A stretch of DNA of 30,341 nucleotides from Candidatus Stahliibacteriota bacterium (GCA_030613445.1 JAUWLY010000004.1:1-30341); one strand, 5' to 3'. Shown: positions 7,876 through 15,667, counted from the first letter of the stretch. Numbers and translations: made by a program. The notes: generated from the letters alone by a model not told the origin.

Positions 7876-7992
7876 TCGGGATACTGAGTTTTGCAATTCC
7901 CGTAAACGAAGATCCTCGTTCTTGAACGGGACAAATCCTAGATTTGAGCAAAATTCGTGACAGTCATTATCTTCTTGTTAAATTAAATGCAA
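7876..7992 (+). repeat. Left direct repeat bordering the nuclease/STAND island
   Basis: TCGGGATACTGAGTTTTGCA (7876-7895) and the block 7933-7992, which contains AATTCGTGACAGTCATTATC, match 15429-15511 in the same order and orientation with roughly nine tenths identity. This copy carries an extra stretch of about 37 bases (7896-7932) that folds into an imperfect hairpin (CCCGTAAACGAAGATC paired with CTCGTTCTTGAACGGG). All plus-strand nuclease and STAND genes lie between the two copies. Confidence 0.75.
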
Positions 7993-8220
7993 CGAGTAAA
8001 CTCGTATGATTACGCAGATGAGAATAGCAGATCACAGTGGTATATACGACAAGAAAAAGCGAAAGAAGCGAAAATGGGTAATTCTACCCCTAGGGTTTTA
8101 GGTACTTATACGTAGATGCTATGTTTAAGTTGTGTAAGGAGATGTTTTCTTCACCATATAAGTGTTGAAGAAACACAATTATTATCTAGTGTCATTAAAG
8201 GAAAAAGACACTATTCACTC

Positions 8221-8248
8221 TTGACAAACCTGGGATTTTGGATATAAT
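8221..8248 (+). promoter_or_regulatory. Consensus sigma70 promoter for the small-ORF/nuclease operon
   Basis: TTGACA (8221-8226), 16 bases, TATAAT (8243-8248): both hexamers are perfect. The ATG at 8256 lies seven bases after the -10, so transcription would begin at or next to it. Everything to at least 9860 reads in the same direction. Confidence 0.75.
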
Positions 8249-8255
8249 TAAGATA

Positions 8256-8360
8256 ATGAAGAAAGGTATACAAAAGTCGACATCGGTAGATTCGTATTTG
8301 CAGTACGACTGTTCGTTAAATACAGTTTGGGATGACAAAGGAGGTATTTTTGAGAAATGA
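8256..8360 (+). CDS. Putative leaderless 34-residue small protein
   Basis: An ATG placed at the predicted transcription start of the strong promoter at 8221-8248 opens a 34-codon frame (MKKGIQKSTSVDSYLQYDCS...). It ends in TGA overlapping the next ATG (ATGA). No domain is recognised. Support is only positional: the promoter-to-ATG fit and the stop-start overlap. It could also be a leader peptide or simply non-coding leader RNA. Confidence 0.35.
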   Translation: MKKGIQKSTSVDSYLQYDCSLNTVWDDKGGIFEK

Positions 8361-8443
8361 AAAGTGATAGTCAGTCAAAAGTATTAGGAGGATTAGCCCT
8401 GTCTTTGTACTTTTGGATCACTCGAAGTTTAAAATATCTCTAA
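8357..8443 (+). CDS. Putative 28-residue hydrophobic peptide
   Basis: The frame begins in the ATGA overlap with the preceding small ORF, 12 bases after an AAAGGAGGT ribosome binding site (8337-8345). The peptide has a polar start and then VLGGLALSLYFWITRSLKYL, a plausible single membrane span with a basic end. It resembles small membrane peptides or type I toxins in size and character only. A longer untranslated stretch follows before the nuclease gene at 8589. Confidence 0.35.
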   Translation: MKSDSQSKVLGGLALSLYFWITRSLKYL

Positions 8444-8588
8444 GTATTTCAATCAAATACGGATATCCGATGTTAAACCGTATTTACGGTTACAGACTTT
8501 GATGACTAGAGAATATCTTTTTGTCTCATGGCTTGTGTCTATTGACGGATTTGAGTTGTGGGACTTATCGAGATAGAAAGGAGGTAAT

Positions 8589-8861
8589 ATGAGCCGGAAA
8601 GAAAAGGTAACAAAAGTGATTGATGGAGATACATTTAGAACAGCAAGTCGAAAAGGGTCTGTAAGACTTGCCAATGTAGATGCTCCAGAAAAAGGAAGAC
8701 CTGGTTCTGCCAAGGCTACAGAAGCACTTCGTAGAATGATTGAAGGAAAAGAGGTGCGTATTGACACTGTAAGTCGAGATAAATATAGAAGAGCTGTTGC
8801 TAAGGTTTACGACGGACGTAAATCTGTTAATAAAGCAATGATGAAAAAGCTGAAAAACTAG
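8589..8861 (+). CDS. Minimal staphylococcal-nuclease-like (TNase) protein
   Basis: The 90-residue protein matches the SNase core. VIDGDTF at 10-16 holds the calcium-binding Asp14, SVRLANVDAPE at 24-34 has Arg26, Asp31 and Glu34, and DKYRR at 64-68 has Arg68. These correspond to staphylococcal Asp21, Arg35, Asp40, Glu43 and Arg87, so the active site looks complete. It is shorter than typical secreted SNases (about 140-150 residues), has no signal peptide and lacks the last helix, so it probably acts inside the cell on DNA or RNA. The ATG follows AAAGGAGG at ideal spacing. The TAG stop is directly in frame with the HNH gene that follows. Confidence 0.85.
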   Translation: MSRKEKVTKVIDGDTFRTASRKGSVRLANVDAPEKGRPGSAKATEALRRMIEGKEVRIDTVSRDKYRRAVAKVYDGRKSVNKAMMKKLKN

Positions 8862-8876
8862 AAGGAGATAAGTCTT

Positions 8877-9299
8877 ATATCATTTGATGATGATACATTA
8901 TACAAAATATATAAATGCACTGACGGTCGCTGCCATATTTGCGGTAAAAAGTTGAGTTTCGTGAATTATGCATATTCTGGAAGAAGAGGTGCATGGGAAG
9001 TAGAGCATTCCAAGCCAAGGGTTAAAGGAGGTTCTGATTATCATCGTAATCTTTATCCAGCATGTATAAGTTGCAACTGTGAAAAAGGCACAGCTACCAC
9101 GAAAACAGCACGATCGTGGCATGGTCGCAAGCGAGCTCCATTATCAAAAGAGAAGAAAAAGGAAACCCAAACTTCAAACACTGCTATCGGTGAATTTATC
9201 GGTGGAATAATAGGTTTATTCATTGCACCATGGGTTGGTTTAGCTGGTTTATTTATTGGATCTAGCGTAGGTTATAATATAAATCCTGACAAGAGATGA
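8877..9299 (+). CDS. HNH endonuclease with C-terminal glycine-zipper segment
   Basis: The frame is open from 8862 and holds CHICGKK (8931-8951), then WEVEHSKPRVKGGSDYHRNL and ACISCN. This is a zinc-binding HNH nuclease with paired C-x2-C motifs. The first C-x2-C lies upstream of the first standard start (TTG at 8952), so translation must begin earlier. AAGGAG at 8862-8867 would suit the ATA at 8877, a rare start codon. Alternatively the frame is read through the TAG at 8859 from the nuclease gene. The tail GEFIGGIIGLFIAPWVGLAG (about residues 102-121) is glycine-rich and hydrophobic, like a glycine-zipper membrane segment, which is unusual for HNH enzymes. Length from 8877 is about 140 residues. 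Confidence 0.75.
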   Translation: MSFDDDTLYKIYKCTDGRCHICGKKLSFVNYAYSGRRGAWEVEHSKPRVKGGSDYHRNLYPACISCNCEKGTATTKTARSWHGRKRAPLSKEKKKETQTSNTAIGEFIGGIIGLFIAPWVGLAGLFIGSSVGYNINPDKR

Positions 9300-9347
9300 A
9301 TAAAATTGTTATGTTAATATTGTCCAAAAGTCTAGGAGGAAATATTT

Positions 9348-9860
9348 GTGCAGAATGACAAAAGTTGGAAAAAGTATGAACAAGTCACATCATTTATCCT
9401 GAACAAATTAAACGACGTCAAAAACGAACTACAATTAAGCAGGATTGAGCAAAAACAGAGGTTAAAGGGCAAAAGTGGTAACCTATGGGAAGTGGATGCC
9501 GTAGGATATGACGCTGTGAACGGCAAGCCCGTTCCAATAGAATGTAAGTTAAGATCAAAAGATAAAATACCACAGAATGCTCTAGCGGATTTCGCATACA
9601 GGATACACGATGTTGGTTGTGAAAGGGGTATAATGGTTACAACAATTGGACTGCAAGAGGGCGCAAAAAAAATAGCGATAACTGAAAATATTGAGATAAT
9701 CAAGTTAAATAAGAATGCGACAGCAGATAGGTTTGATTTAGTCCTACCTAATCGAGGTCAGCATCATCTTGGACTAGGTGGCAAAGCAAAATTGAAAGAT
9801 GAGGTAACACTTATTGAAATCCGGGATTCAAATGGTAATATAGTAAAGAAGGACAAGTAG
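9348..9860 (+). CDS. Mrr-like PD-(D/E)XK endonuclease domain protein
   Basis: The 170-residue protein has the restriction-endonuclease-like core. WEVDAVGYD puts Asp50 ahead of PVPIECKLR with Glu65-Cys66-Lys67, matching the D...(E)xK catalytic pattern. It is followed by RGIMVTTIGLQEGAKKIA, typical of the last strand and helix of Mrr_cat-type domains. The first 45 residues are helical (KYEQVTSFILNKLNDVKNEL). It probably cuts DNA. Target specificity is unknown and no methyltransferase is nearby. The GTG start at 9348 follows AGGAGGAAA. It lies 48 bases after the HNH gene on the same strand. Confidence 0.75.
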   Translation: MQNDKSWKKYEQVTSFILNKLNDVKNELQLSRIEQKQRLKGKSGNLWEVDAVGYDAVNGKPVPIECKLRSKDKIPQNALADFAYRIHDVGCERGIMVTTIGLQEGAKKIAITENIEIIKLNKNATADRFDLVLPNRGQHHLGLGGKAKLKDEVTLIEIRDSNGNIVKKDK

Positions 9861-10011
9861 TGGAATGTTGGTATATTGTACTCATGTTGAATGATATAAA
9901 ATATTACTGGTTAAAAACAAGGTGTTTATTGAGGAAATTTCAGTATGAAATATTTACTATAGCACCATAATGGCTATTACAAATTCAATAACCTAAAAAG
10001 GAGAAGGCACT

Positions 10012-13000
10012 ATGTGGAAGATAAATGATAGAGATATTATACATTTTGGGCGCTCACCTGGTGGAGATCAATTTACCGAATTGCTCGATGCTTGTATCCG
10101 AGCACAAGCCTTCGTATGTGGTATTCCAGATTCTGAAATTCGTACAAATCTTAGCACTACTATTCAAGATGGTGGCGTAGATACCCAGGTGTGTAAACCA
10201 GTTAGTGAGGATCCGACAGGATGGTTAAAAGATTCCCAAACTATTTGGCAGTATAAAGCAACCGTTTTAAGTAATATTATCGACAAAAAGTACAAACTTA
10301 AAAAACTAGAGAAGGAAGTTAATAAATCACACGCCAAAGAATGTATTAAAAAAGGCTACGCTTATCGTCTCTGTGTGTGTGATAATATAGTCAGTGAGCA
10401 GAAAGAAACGATTGAGAAATCATTAAACAGTATTATTCGAAAAATTAATACAGATGCGCCATTAGGTAAAGTGTTGGCTGTTAGTGATATCGCCGTTTGG
10501 GTAAACCGCTATCCTGCGTTAGTACTCTCCTATTTTCGTTTTGACCTGCCTGTTTTGCATTTAAAAGCTTGGGGTAACAATATTACTACTGTAACACCAA
10601 AATTTGTTCCTGTACCAGAATGGCAGGATATTATGAATGGGATTAAACAACATGTTGATTTTAGCAAAAAGACGACGGATGTGGTTTTTTCAATTTCTGG
10701 CGAAGCCGGAGTAGGCAAAACTCGCATGGTTTATGAATCATTGAATTCAATTCCACAGGCAACAGCACTCACTGTGTATACCAGTGATGATCAAAGTGCA
10801 TACAATCTGGCAATAATGCTGGCCAATAATTTTGAATTACAAGCGATTGTCGTTGTTGATGAATGTGATGTAGTCTTGCGAGAGCGTCTGCGTGATTTAT
10901 TACGGGGTGCAAAGAACCGTGTTCGTATAATCACTATTGATAATTCTGGTGAGCGGTTAAGATCACACATGCCTGAGATATGGCTAGAAAAGATACATCC
11001 CAATATTGTTGAGACAATTTTAGCTGAAAATTACCCAGATGTTTCTGAAGAACGCAGGCATATATATTCAGATTTGGCTGGTGGTTTCGTAAGATTAGCT
11101 GCAGATCTTTGTCAAAATGACAAGTCGATAGTTAAATCCGGCACCGTGACTTCCGCTTTCAGAAATATTTGTGATTATCTACACAGACGGCTTAACTCGG
11201 AGGAGTTATCTGTTTTGGAAGCGTTGTCCTTATTTTCTAAGGTTGGCATGAAAGGTGATGTGTCAAACCAATTAAATGATCTATGTAAGCTGATACATAT
11301 GGAAGATCAAAATTTTAGGGAAATTGCCAATCGTTTGCATGACACCTGTGGTTTTATTGGGCGAGGTGGTCGGTTTTATTATGTGACCCCTGAGATAATT
11401 GCTCAGATTGCGTTTGACTTCGCGTGGAACCATTGGGCTGGCGAACTTGAGGAATTTCTCAGTAAGACACCCAGTTCACTACTAGAAAATTTTCTCAAGC
11501 GAGCTAGTAAAAGTGCAAAGGAGGAAGTACGCCATATTGTCGGCAATTTTTTTCGCAAATGGGCTAACACCTTGACGGGCACTGACCTTGCTAGTGTTGA
11601 AAAAACTAAGCGATTAGTAACTTTAGTGGAAGTAGAACCACAGACTTATTTACCTATAGTATATAAAATAATTGATAAAAGCAGTCAAAAACAATTAATT
11701 AGCATAGAGGGCTATAGTATCGGTGCACGGTGGGGGCCACGCCGCTTACTTGTGTGGTTGATAGAACGTATAGTTGGATTTCCAGAGTACTTTCCTACAG
11801 CTGAAAAGATTTTGCTCAAACTTGCACTGGCCGAAAGTGAGCCGCATATTGGTAACAATGCTACTGGCATATGGAAACAACTGTTTCGTATATCATTATC
11901 TGGTACGGCTACACCATTTTCTGGACGACTGCAACTCCTCAGTGATAGAATATTTTCAAATAATAGTAAGATTTCCCACTTAGCTATTGAGACTTTGGAT
12001 AGCGTATTTCACTCTATGTTTGCTGGAAGGCTTGTGTATGGTCCAAGTATCATCGCTGGACGCATACCGCCGAAGAAATGGAATCCCAAGACAAAACAAG
12101 AATACGCTGAATGCGCCGGCCAAGCCATAACGCTCTTACAAAAAATGGTGAGTTCTACTGATTCTAGTTTACAGCAAATGGCAGGTGAAGTAATTATAAA
12201 ACATGCAAGAAATTTGTTGGCACTAGGATTTCTAAAGGAAATCAAGTCTATTTTAGATAAATTTTGTTTAGATGACAAAATGTGGCTTCAGCTGATTGAG
12301 AAGGTAGGTAATTTCCTGAGATTTGATTGTGATACACAATTAGCTTCTAAGGCTAGATACATTGACGAAGTAAAAAGATGGTTCGAAAGATTTATTTCGG
12401 CAGATTTCCATGGAAAAATGTTGACAGTGGTAGGTGTCGGTTCCTGGCATTTTTTAACACTTGAGGATGAGAGCAAATGGAAATCTGAGCTACACTCTTT
12501 AGCTACGGAATGCATCAAGAATCCGAATAAACTAGAAAACGAGATTGAATGGTTATGTTCACCTACAGCAAAAGAAACCATGGCTTTGGGTGATGAAATT
12601 GGCAAGATAGATAAAGATGGAGCACTTCTTGATATGATGTTCAAATCTGCAATTAATAGTAAGTGCTCAAGATTTGCGGCCGGTTATATTCAAGGGCTTC
12701 TAGAATCATCTCCGCAGCAGATCAAACGAGTAAACAAATGGCTTGATAAAGTGCAAACTAAAAATCCTAATCTGGCATATGATTTATGTATGGTCGGAGG
12801 AAGACCAACCAAAGCATTTGAACGTGTATTGAAACTCATTGATGACAGAAAATTACCGGTAACACATTTGCGCGGTTTCACTTTTGGCATACACAGAACA
12901 TCACTTACTCAAGAAGAGTTTGAAAAAATTCTTAAACGTTTGATTATACCAACTAAAGGCAGTAATAAATTGTCTAGGAAAATTGCTATTGAGTTCATAG

Positions 13001-13731
13001 CATATGGTCTTGCAGATAAGACAAAACAAAAGACAATAGATTTTCTTGAAAGAAAACGTATACGATCGCTTGCTTGGCGCCTTATGAAAATTACTGCCAA
13101 AGATGGTGGTGGTAATCCTCATTGGTGGGCTGAGATCCTTGAGTTATTGTCTAATTATGATGTTGACAAAGCAGCACATCTTTCATCCCGGGGACTTGTC
13201 AGCAAAAATTATGAACATAAGAAAATGTGTGAGAAAAGCCTTGGCGCACTTGCTCATAAGTCTCCTGATATCGTTATGGAACGAATTGGTGAGGTAATTT
13301 TAGATAAAAAATTGGGATGGCATTTTTATATAAATTCATATCGAAGTCTAATTTGTTCTCTACCTGAATCAACAATAATAAATTGGGTACGAAAGCACGG
13401 TGTTGAAGCAGCACGTCGAATTGCCAGACATCTACCTAAACCTCATCTGAGTTCTGATGGTAAACCAATTGTACCTCCATTGACTGAATTTATTCTGACG
13501 GAATATGAAGATGATGAGAGAGCTTTTCATGAGTTTTGTGCAGGTATACATGCATTGGAAACATATTCAGGGAATATTGCGGCTCGACATGAAGAAGAAG
13601 CTGAAATCGCAAAGAAATTTTTTGGTCATCCATTACGGCGAATTAGTGAATGGGCACAAATTGAATACGACGATGCTAAGCGTGAAGCTAAACAATGGCG
13701 TGAATATCGGCAAGAATGGGAACTCGAGTAA
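10012..13731 (+). CDS. Avs-like protein: N-terminal nuclease domain, STAND/NACHT-type ATPase, helical-repeat sensor
   Basis: The 1239-residue protein has three parts. Residues 1-190 contain QDGGVDTQV (Asp57) and IWQYKA (Gln80-Tyr81-Lys82), the D...QxK pattern of Mrr-like PD-(D/E)XK nucleases. Residues 220-400 form a P-loop ATPase with Walker A GEAGVGKTR (230-238), Walker B AIVVVDECD (278-286) and a RIITIDN strand. The remaining 800 or so residues look alpha-helical and repeat-like, suited to ligand sensing. This order (effector, STAND, repeat sensor) is that of antiviral STAND (AVAST) proteins, which oligomerise on recognising phage proteins and activate the effector. Function here is inferred from architecture. 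The ATG follows AAGGAG at 9997-10002. The next two genes on the same strand may be partners. GC content and codon use do not stand out by eye. Confidence 0.75.
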   Translation: MWKINDRDIIHFGRSPGGDQFTELLDACIRAQAFVCGIPDSEIRTNLSTTIQDGGVDTQVCKPVSEDPTGWLKDSQTIWQYKATVLSNIIDKKYKLKKLEKEVNKSHAKECIKKGYAYRLCVCDNIVSEQKETIEKSLNSIIRKINTDAPLGKVLAVSDIAVWVNRYPALVLSYFRFDLPVLHLKAWGNNITTVTPKFVPVPEWQDIMNGIKQHVDFSKKTTDVVFSISGEAGVGKTRMVYESLNSIPQATALTVYTSDDQSAYNLAIMLANNFELQAIVVVDECDVVLRERLRDLLRGAKNRVRIITIDNSGERLRSHMPEIWLEKIHPNIVETILAENYPDVSEERRHIYSDLAGGFVRLAADLCQNDKSIVKSGTVTSAFRNICDYLHRRLNSEELSVLEALSLFSKVGMKGDVSNQLNDLCKLIHMEDQNFREIANRLHDTCGFIGRGGRFYYVTPEIIAQIAFDFAWNHWAGELEEFLSKTPSSLLENFLKRASKSAKEEVRHIVGNFFRKWANTLTGTDLASVEKTKRLVTLVEVEPQTYLPIVYKIIDKSSQKQLISIEGYSIGARWGPRRLLVWLIERIVGFPEYFPTAEKILLKLALAESEPHIGNNATGIWKQLFRISLSGTATPFSGRLQLLSDRIFSNNSKISHLAIETLDSVFHSMFAGRLVYGPSIIAGRIPPKKWNPKTKQEYAECAGQAITLLQKMVSSTDSSLQQMAGEVIIKHARNLLALGFLKEIKSILDKFCLDDKMWLQLIEKVGNFLRFDCDTQLASKARYIDEVKRWFERFISADFHGKMLTVVGVGSWHFLTLEDESKWKSELHSLATECIKNPNKLENEIEWLCSPTAKETMALGDEIGKIDKDGALLDMMFKSAINSKCSRFAAGYIQGLLESSPQQIKRVNKWLDKVQTKNPNLAYDLCMVGGRPTKAFERVLKLIDDRKLPVTHLRGFTFGIHRTSLTQEEFEKILKRLIIPTKGSNKLSRKIAIEFIAYGLADKTKQKTIDFLERKRIRSLAWRLMKITAKDGGGNPHWWAEILELLSNYDVDKAAHLSSRGLVSKNYEHKKMCEKSLGALAHKSPDIVMERIGEVILDKKLGWHFYINSYRSLICSLPESTIINWVRKHGVEAARRIARHLPKPHLSSDGKPIVPPLTEFILTEYEDDERAFHEFCAGIHALETYSGNIAARHEEEAEIAKKFFGHPLRRISEWAQIEYDDAKREAKQWREYRQEWELE

Positions 13732-13823
13732 TTGAAAATAGAATAGACTGGGTCAAAAAAATATCAGAATAATTAACAATAAATTCATTGTATTTTGTCC
13801 TTATGTGAATTATAAAGAATATA

Positions 13824-14861
13824 GTGGTAAGTGATAAAAGAAGAAATAACCACCTTGATACAAAAAAAAGACTAAATGTTAAATATAAAAAACTTATTTA
13901 TTTAGATCAATGGGTGTGGATAAAACTAGCACGTGTTCATTATGGCAAGAAAGAAGATGATATATGGCGTGATGCCTATTTGAAGGTTCTTAATGCTGCT
14001 GCTTGCCAATTGGCTATTTTCCCGTTGGATGTTAACAGATGTGAAGAAATAATGCAAATTACAGATTCACGAAAAAAACTTAGCTTTGTTAACTTCGTAT
14101 TCTTAATTTCAGGTGGTCATACTCTTCTAACATGGCCTGTACTTCAAAATATAGAAATACTTTACTACTTAGTTCACCATAGTATCAATCAGTATTTCAT
14201 AAGAAACAATATACTTGTTGGCCATGGAATCCAACATGCCTATAGTCGCAACATAAAAATCACAGAGAAGAGCGGTAATTTACCAAGAGACTTTCTGGAA
14301 CATTTATCTGCCGGTATTTCGCACCCAAATACTTTATGGTGTATACTATTACATGGTGGGAAGAATTGGCGAGAGAAGTATACCAAAGCAGTGAGACCTG
14401 CACTGGATAGACTTGAGAGCATACGATTGACAGGTAAAAAATACCTTAATTATGAGGAAATAGTCAAATGGCAACTTAGGGAATCAGGAGTTAATTTTAT
14501 TAAAGATATGTTTAAAATGGCAGACGAGTTTAATATCAACATAAAACTACCATTCTTTAAGAATGAAAATGAAATAATAGATTTTTTAACTTCAGTACCG
14601 ACTCTGAATGTCAGCACCAGACTTAATACAACAAGAGATGTTTTAAATCGTCCGGTAAGTAGAAATGATATTCTTGATCTAGCCTACTTATATGTCGCTA
14701 TACCATATTGTGATTTTGTCTTTACCGAACGATTTTGGGCAAAACAAGCAAATGATTGTAAGTTTGGCGAGAATTATGGGACGATAATTTCTTCAGAGCC
14801 ACAGAGTCTAATCGAATTTCTCCCTGATTCTGGTTTAAAAGATGGTATAAAAAAGGTATAA
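13824..14861 (+). CDS. PIN-like domain protein, putative nuclease partner of the STAND gene
   Basis: The 345-residue protein starts its fold with LIYLDQWVWIKLA (Asp28), as PIN-like ribonucleases do. It ends with NDILDLAYLYVAIPYCDFVF followed by TE, giving Asp285, Asp297 and Glu302 as candidate metal ligands. The middle is helical. PIN-like proteins cleave RNA, often tRNA or mRNA, in toxin and defence settings. This assignment rests on motif spacing only. The GTG start at 13824 lacks a clear ribosome binding site, and no better in-frame start precedes the Asp motif. It lies 92 bases after the STAND gene and 73 bases before the next gene, suggesting one transcript. An alternative is an uncharacterised protein of phage or defence origin without nuclease activity. 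Confidence 0.55.
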   Translation: MVSDKRRNNHLDTKKRLNVKYKKLIYLDQWVWIKLARVHYGKKEDDIWRDAYLKVLNAAACQLAIFPLDVNRCEEIMQITDSRKKLSFVNFVFLISGGHTLLTWPVLQNIEILYYLVHHSINQYFIRNNILVGHGIQHAYSRNIKITEKSGNLPRDFLEHLSAGISHPNTLWCILLHGGKNWREKYTKAVRPALDRLESIRLTGKKYLNYEEIVKWQLRESGVNFIKDMFKMADEFNINIKLPFFKNENEIIDFLTSVPTLNVSTRLNTTRDVLNRPVSRNDILDLAYLYVAIPYCDFVFTERFWAKQANDCKFGENYGTIISSEPQSLIEFLPDSGLKDGIKKV

Positions 14862-14934
14862 AAATATAAAAGAGTAAAGTTGTATTGTTTAATGAGCACT
14901 TATCAAAAATAGTAATTAAATAAAGAGGAGTTTT

Positions 14935-15381
14935 ATGAAAGAATATATAATGAAAGAAGGAATTAAGAGGTTTTTAGTTAGAAAATATCGTCAAATGTCA
15001 ATGTATGTTGCTCCAGAGGAATCAGATGATTACGGTGAAAGGGTAGACGTTATTTTTATTGAAGGAACTGCTAGATCACTTCATATTATTGAAGCTGAGC
15101 CAACCTTTGGAAGATGTTTTAATCCCAACCATGGATTTGCTCAATTAGATCGATTTCGAGCTAATTATAAGTGGTTGGCAATTCCCAAAAATGAAACTTA
15201 TGAATATCGAGAAAGTGCCTTAAGGGGAGTGTGTAATGAATATGGTTTTGGTCTAATTTATGTATATCAAAGTCAGGTTAGAGAGATAATTCAACCAGAC
15301 AAGACGACTGGTAATTTCCTTGAAGATTATCCTTTTGCAAAACTTGAATGGTATCATCCAAATACAAGGAATAAAAAATGA
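14935..15381 (+). CDS. Small PD-(D/E)XK-like protein at the end of the defence cluster
   Basis: The 148-residue product has RVDVIFIEGTARSLHIIEAE, where Asp38 is followed after a beta-hairpin by Glu53-Ala54-Glu55. That is the shape of a PD-(D/E)XK active site, with Glu in place of the usual Lys. A tail strand/helix pair (KWLAIPKNETY, YGFGLIYVYQS) fits the same fold. It could be a nuclease subunit, an inactive relative or a DNA-binding adaptor. I do not recognise a named family. The ATG follows AGAGGAG at 14924-14930. It is the last gene before the right direct repeat (15429-15511), so it belongs to the island. Confidence 0.5.
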   Translation: MKEYIMKEGIKRFLVRKYRQMSMYVAPEESDDYGERVDVIFIEGTARSLHIIEAEPTFGRCFNPNHGFAQLDRFRANYKWLAIPKNETYEYRESALRGVCNEYGFGLIYVYQSQVREIIQPDKTTGNFLEDYPFAKLEWYHPNTRNKK

Positions 15382-15406
15382 AACTAACAAAAAGGAAAAC
15401 CCCCTC

Positions 15407-15427
15407 TCCGCCACACAACATGGCGGA
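15407..15427. other. Hairpin TCCGCCA/TGGCGGA
   Basis: A perfect 7-bp stem with a 7-base loop ends one base before the right direct repeat of the island. It has no T-run, so it is not a classical terminator. It could be part of the recombination or repeat structure. Confidence 0.4.
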
Positions 15428-15428
15428 T

Positions 15429-15511
15429 TCGGGATACTGAGGTTTGCAGTCAAATCATAGATTTGAGAGAAATTCGTGACAGCCATTATCTTCTCGTTGA
15501 ATTAAATGTAG
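15429..15511 (+). repeat. Right direct repeat bordering the nuclease/STAND island
   Basis: TCGGGATACTGAGGTTTGCA and the block around AATTCGTGACAGCCATTATC repeat the sequence at 7876-7992, without the 37-base hairpin insert of the left copy. It begins 48 bases after the last island gene. Neither copy overlaps a gene that I can recognise. Confidence 0.75.
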
Positions 15512-15616
15512 GGGATTGCGCTTTTTTGATATCTTGCGATACTTTGAGGCATTTGTTTTAACTATTGATCTCTTAACCTTCATTGTATATACTCCTGTTG
15601 GAATATCGATGACCAT

Positions 15617-15667
15617 AGGGACTCCTTTCTTTAAGTGCATTAATATAATCAGGAGTCCCTATTTTTT
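15617..15667 (+). terminator. Rho-independent-type terminator
   Basis: AGGGACTCC (15617-15625) pairs perfectly with GGAGTCCCT (15652-15660), followed by ATTTTTT. The loop is 26 bases. It lies 235 bases beyond the last gene of the nuclease/STAND cluster and is the first strong plus-strand terminator after it. Confidence 0.7.

Larger units (their letters stand above)
7567..8220. other. Gene-free region, repeat-rich, left border of the defence-like island
   Basis: I find no supportable gene. The region has a CGGAGA...CCCGC repeat-like stretch (7725-7764) and inverted GCCCCGTA/TACGGGG blocks. It also holds a reverse copy of the 24-bp dispersed repeat (7843-7866), the left direct repeat of the island (7876-7992) and AT-rich DNA leading to the promoter at 8221. 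Short open frames here have no ribosome binding site or protein-like composition. Confidence 0.5.
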
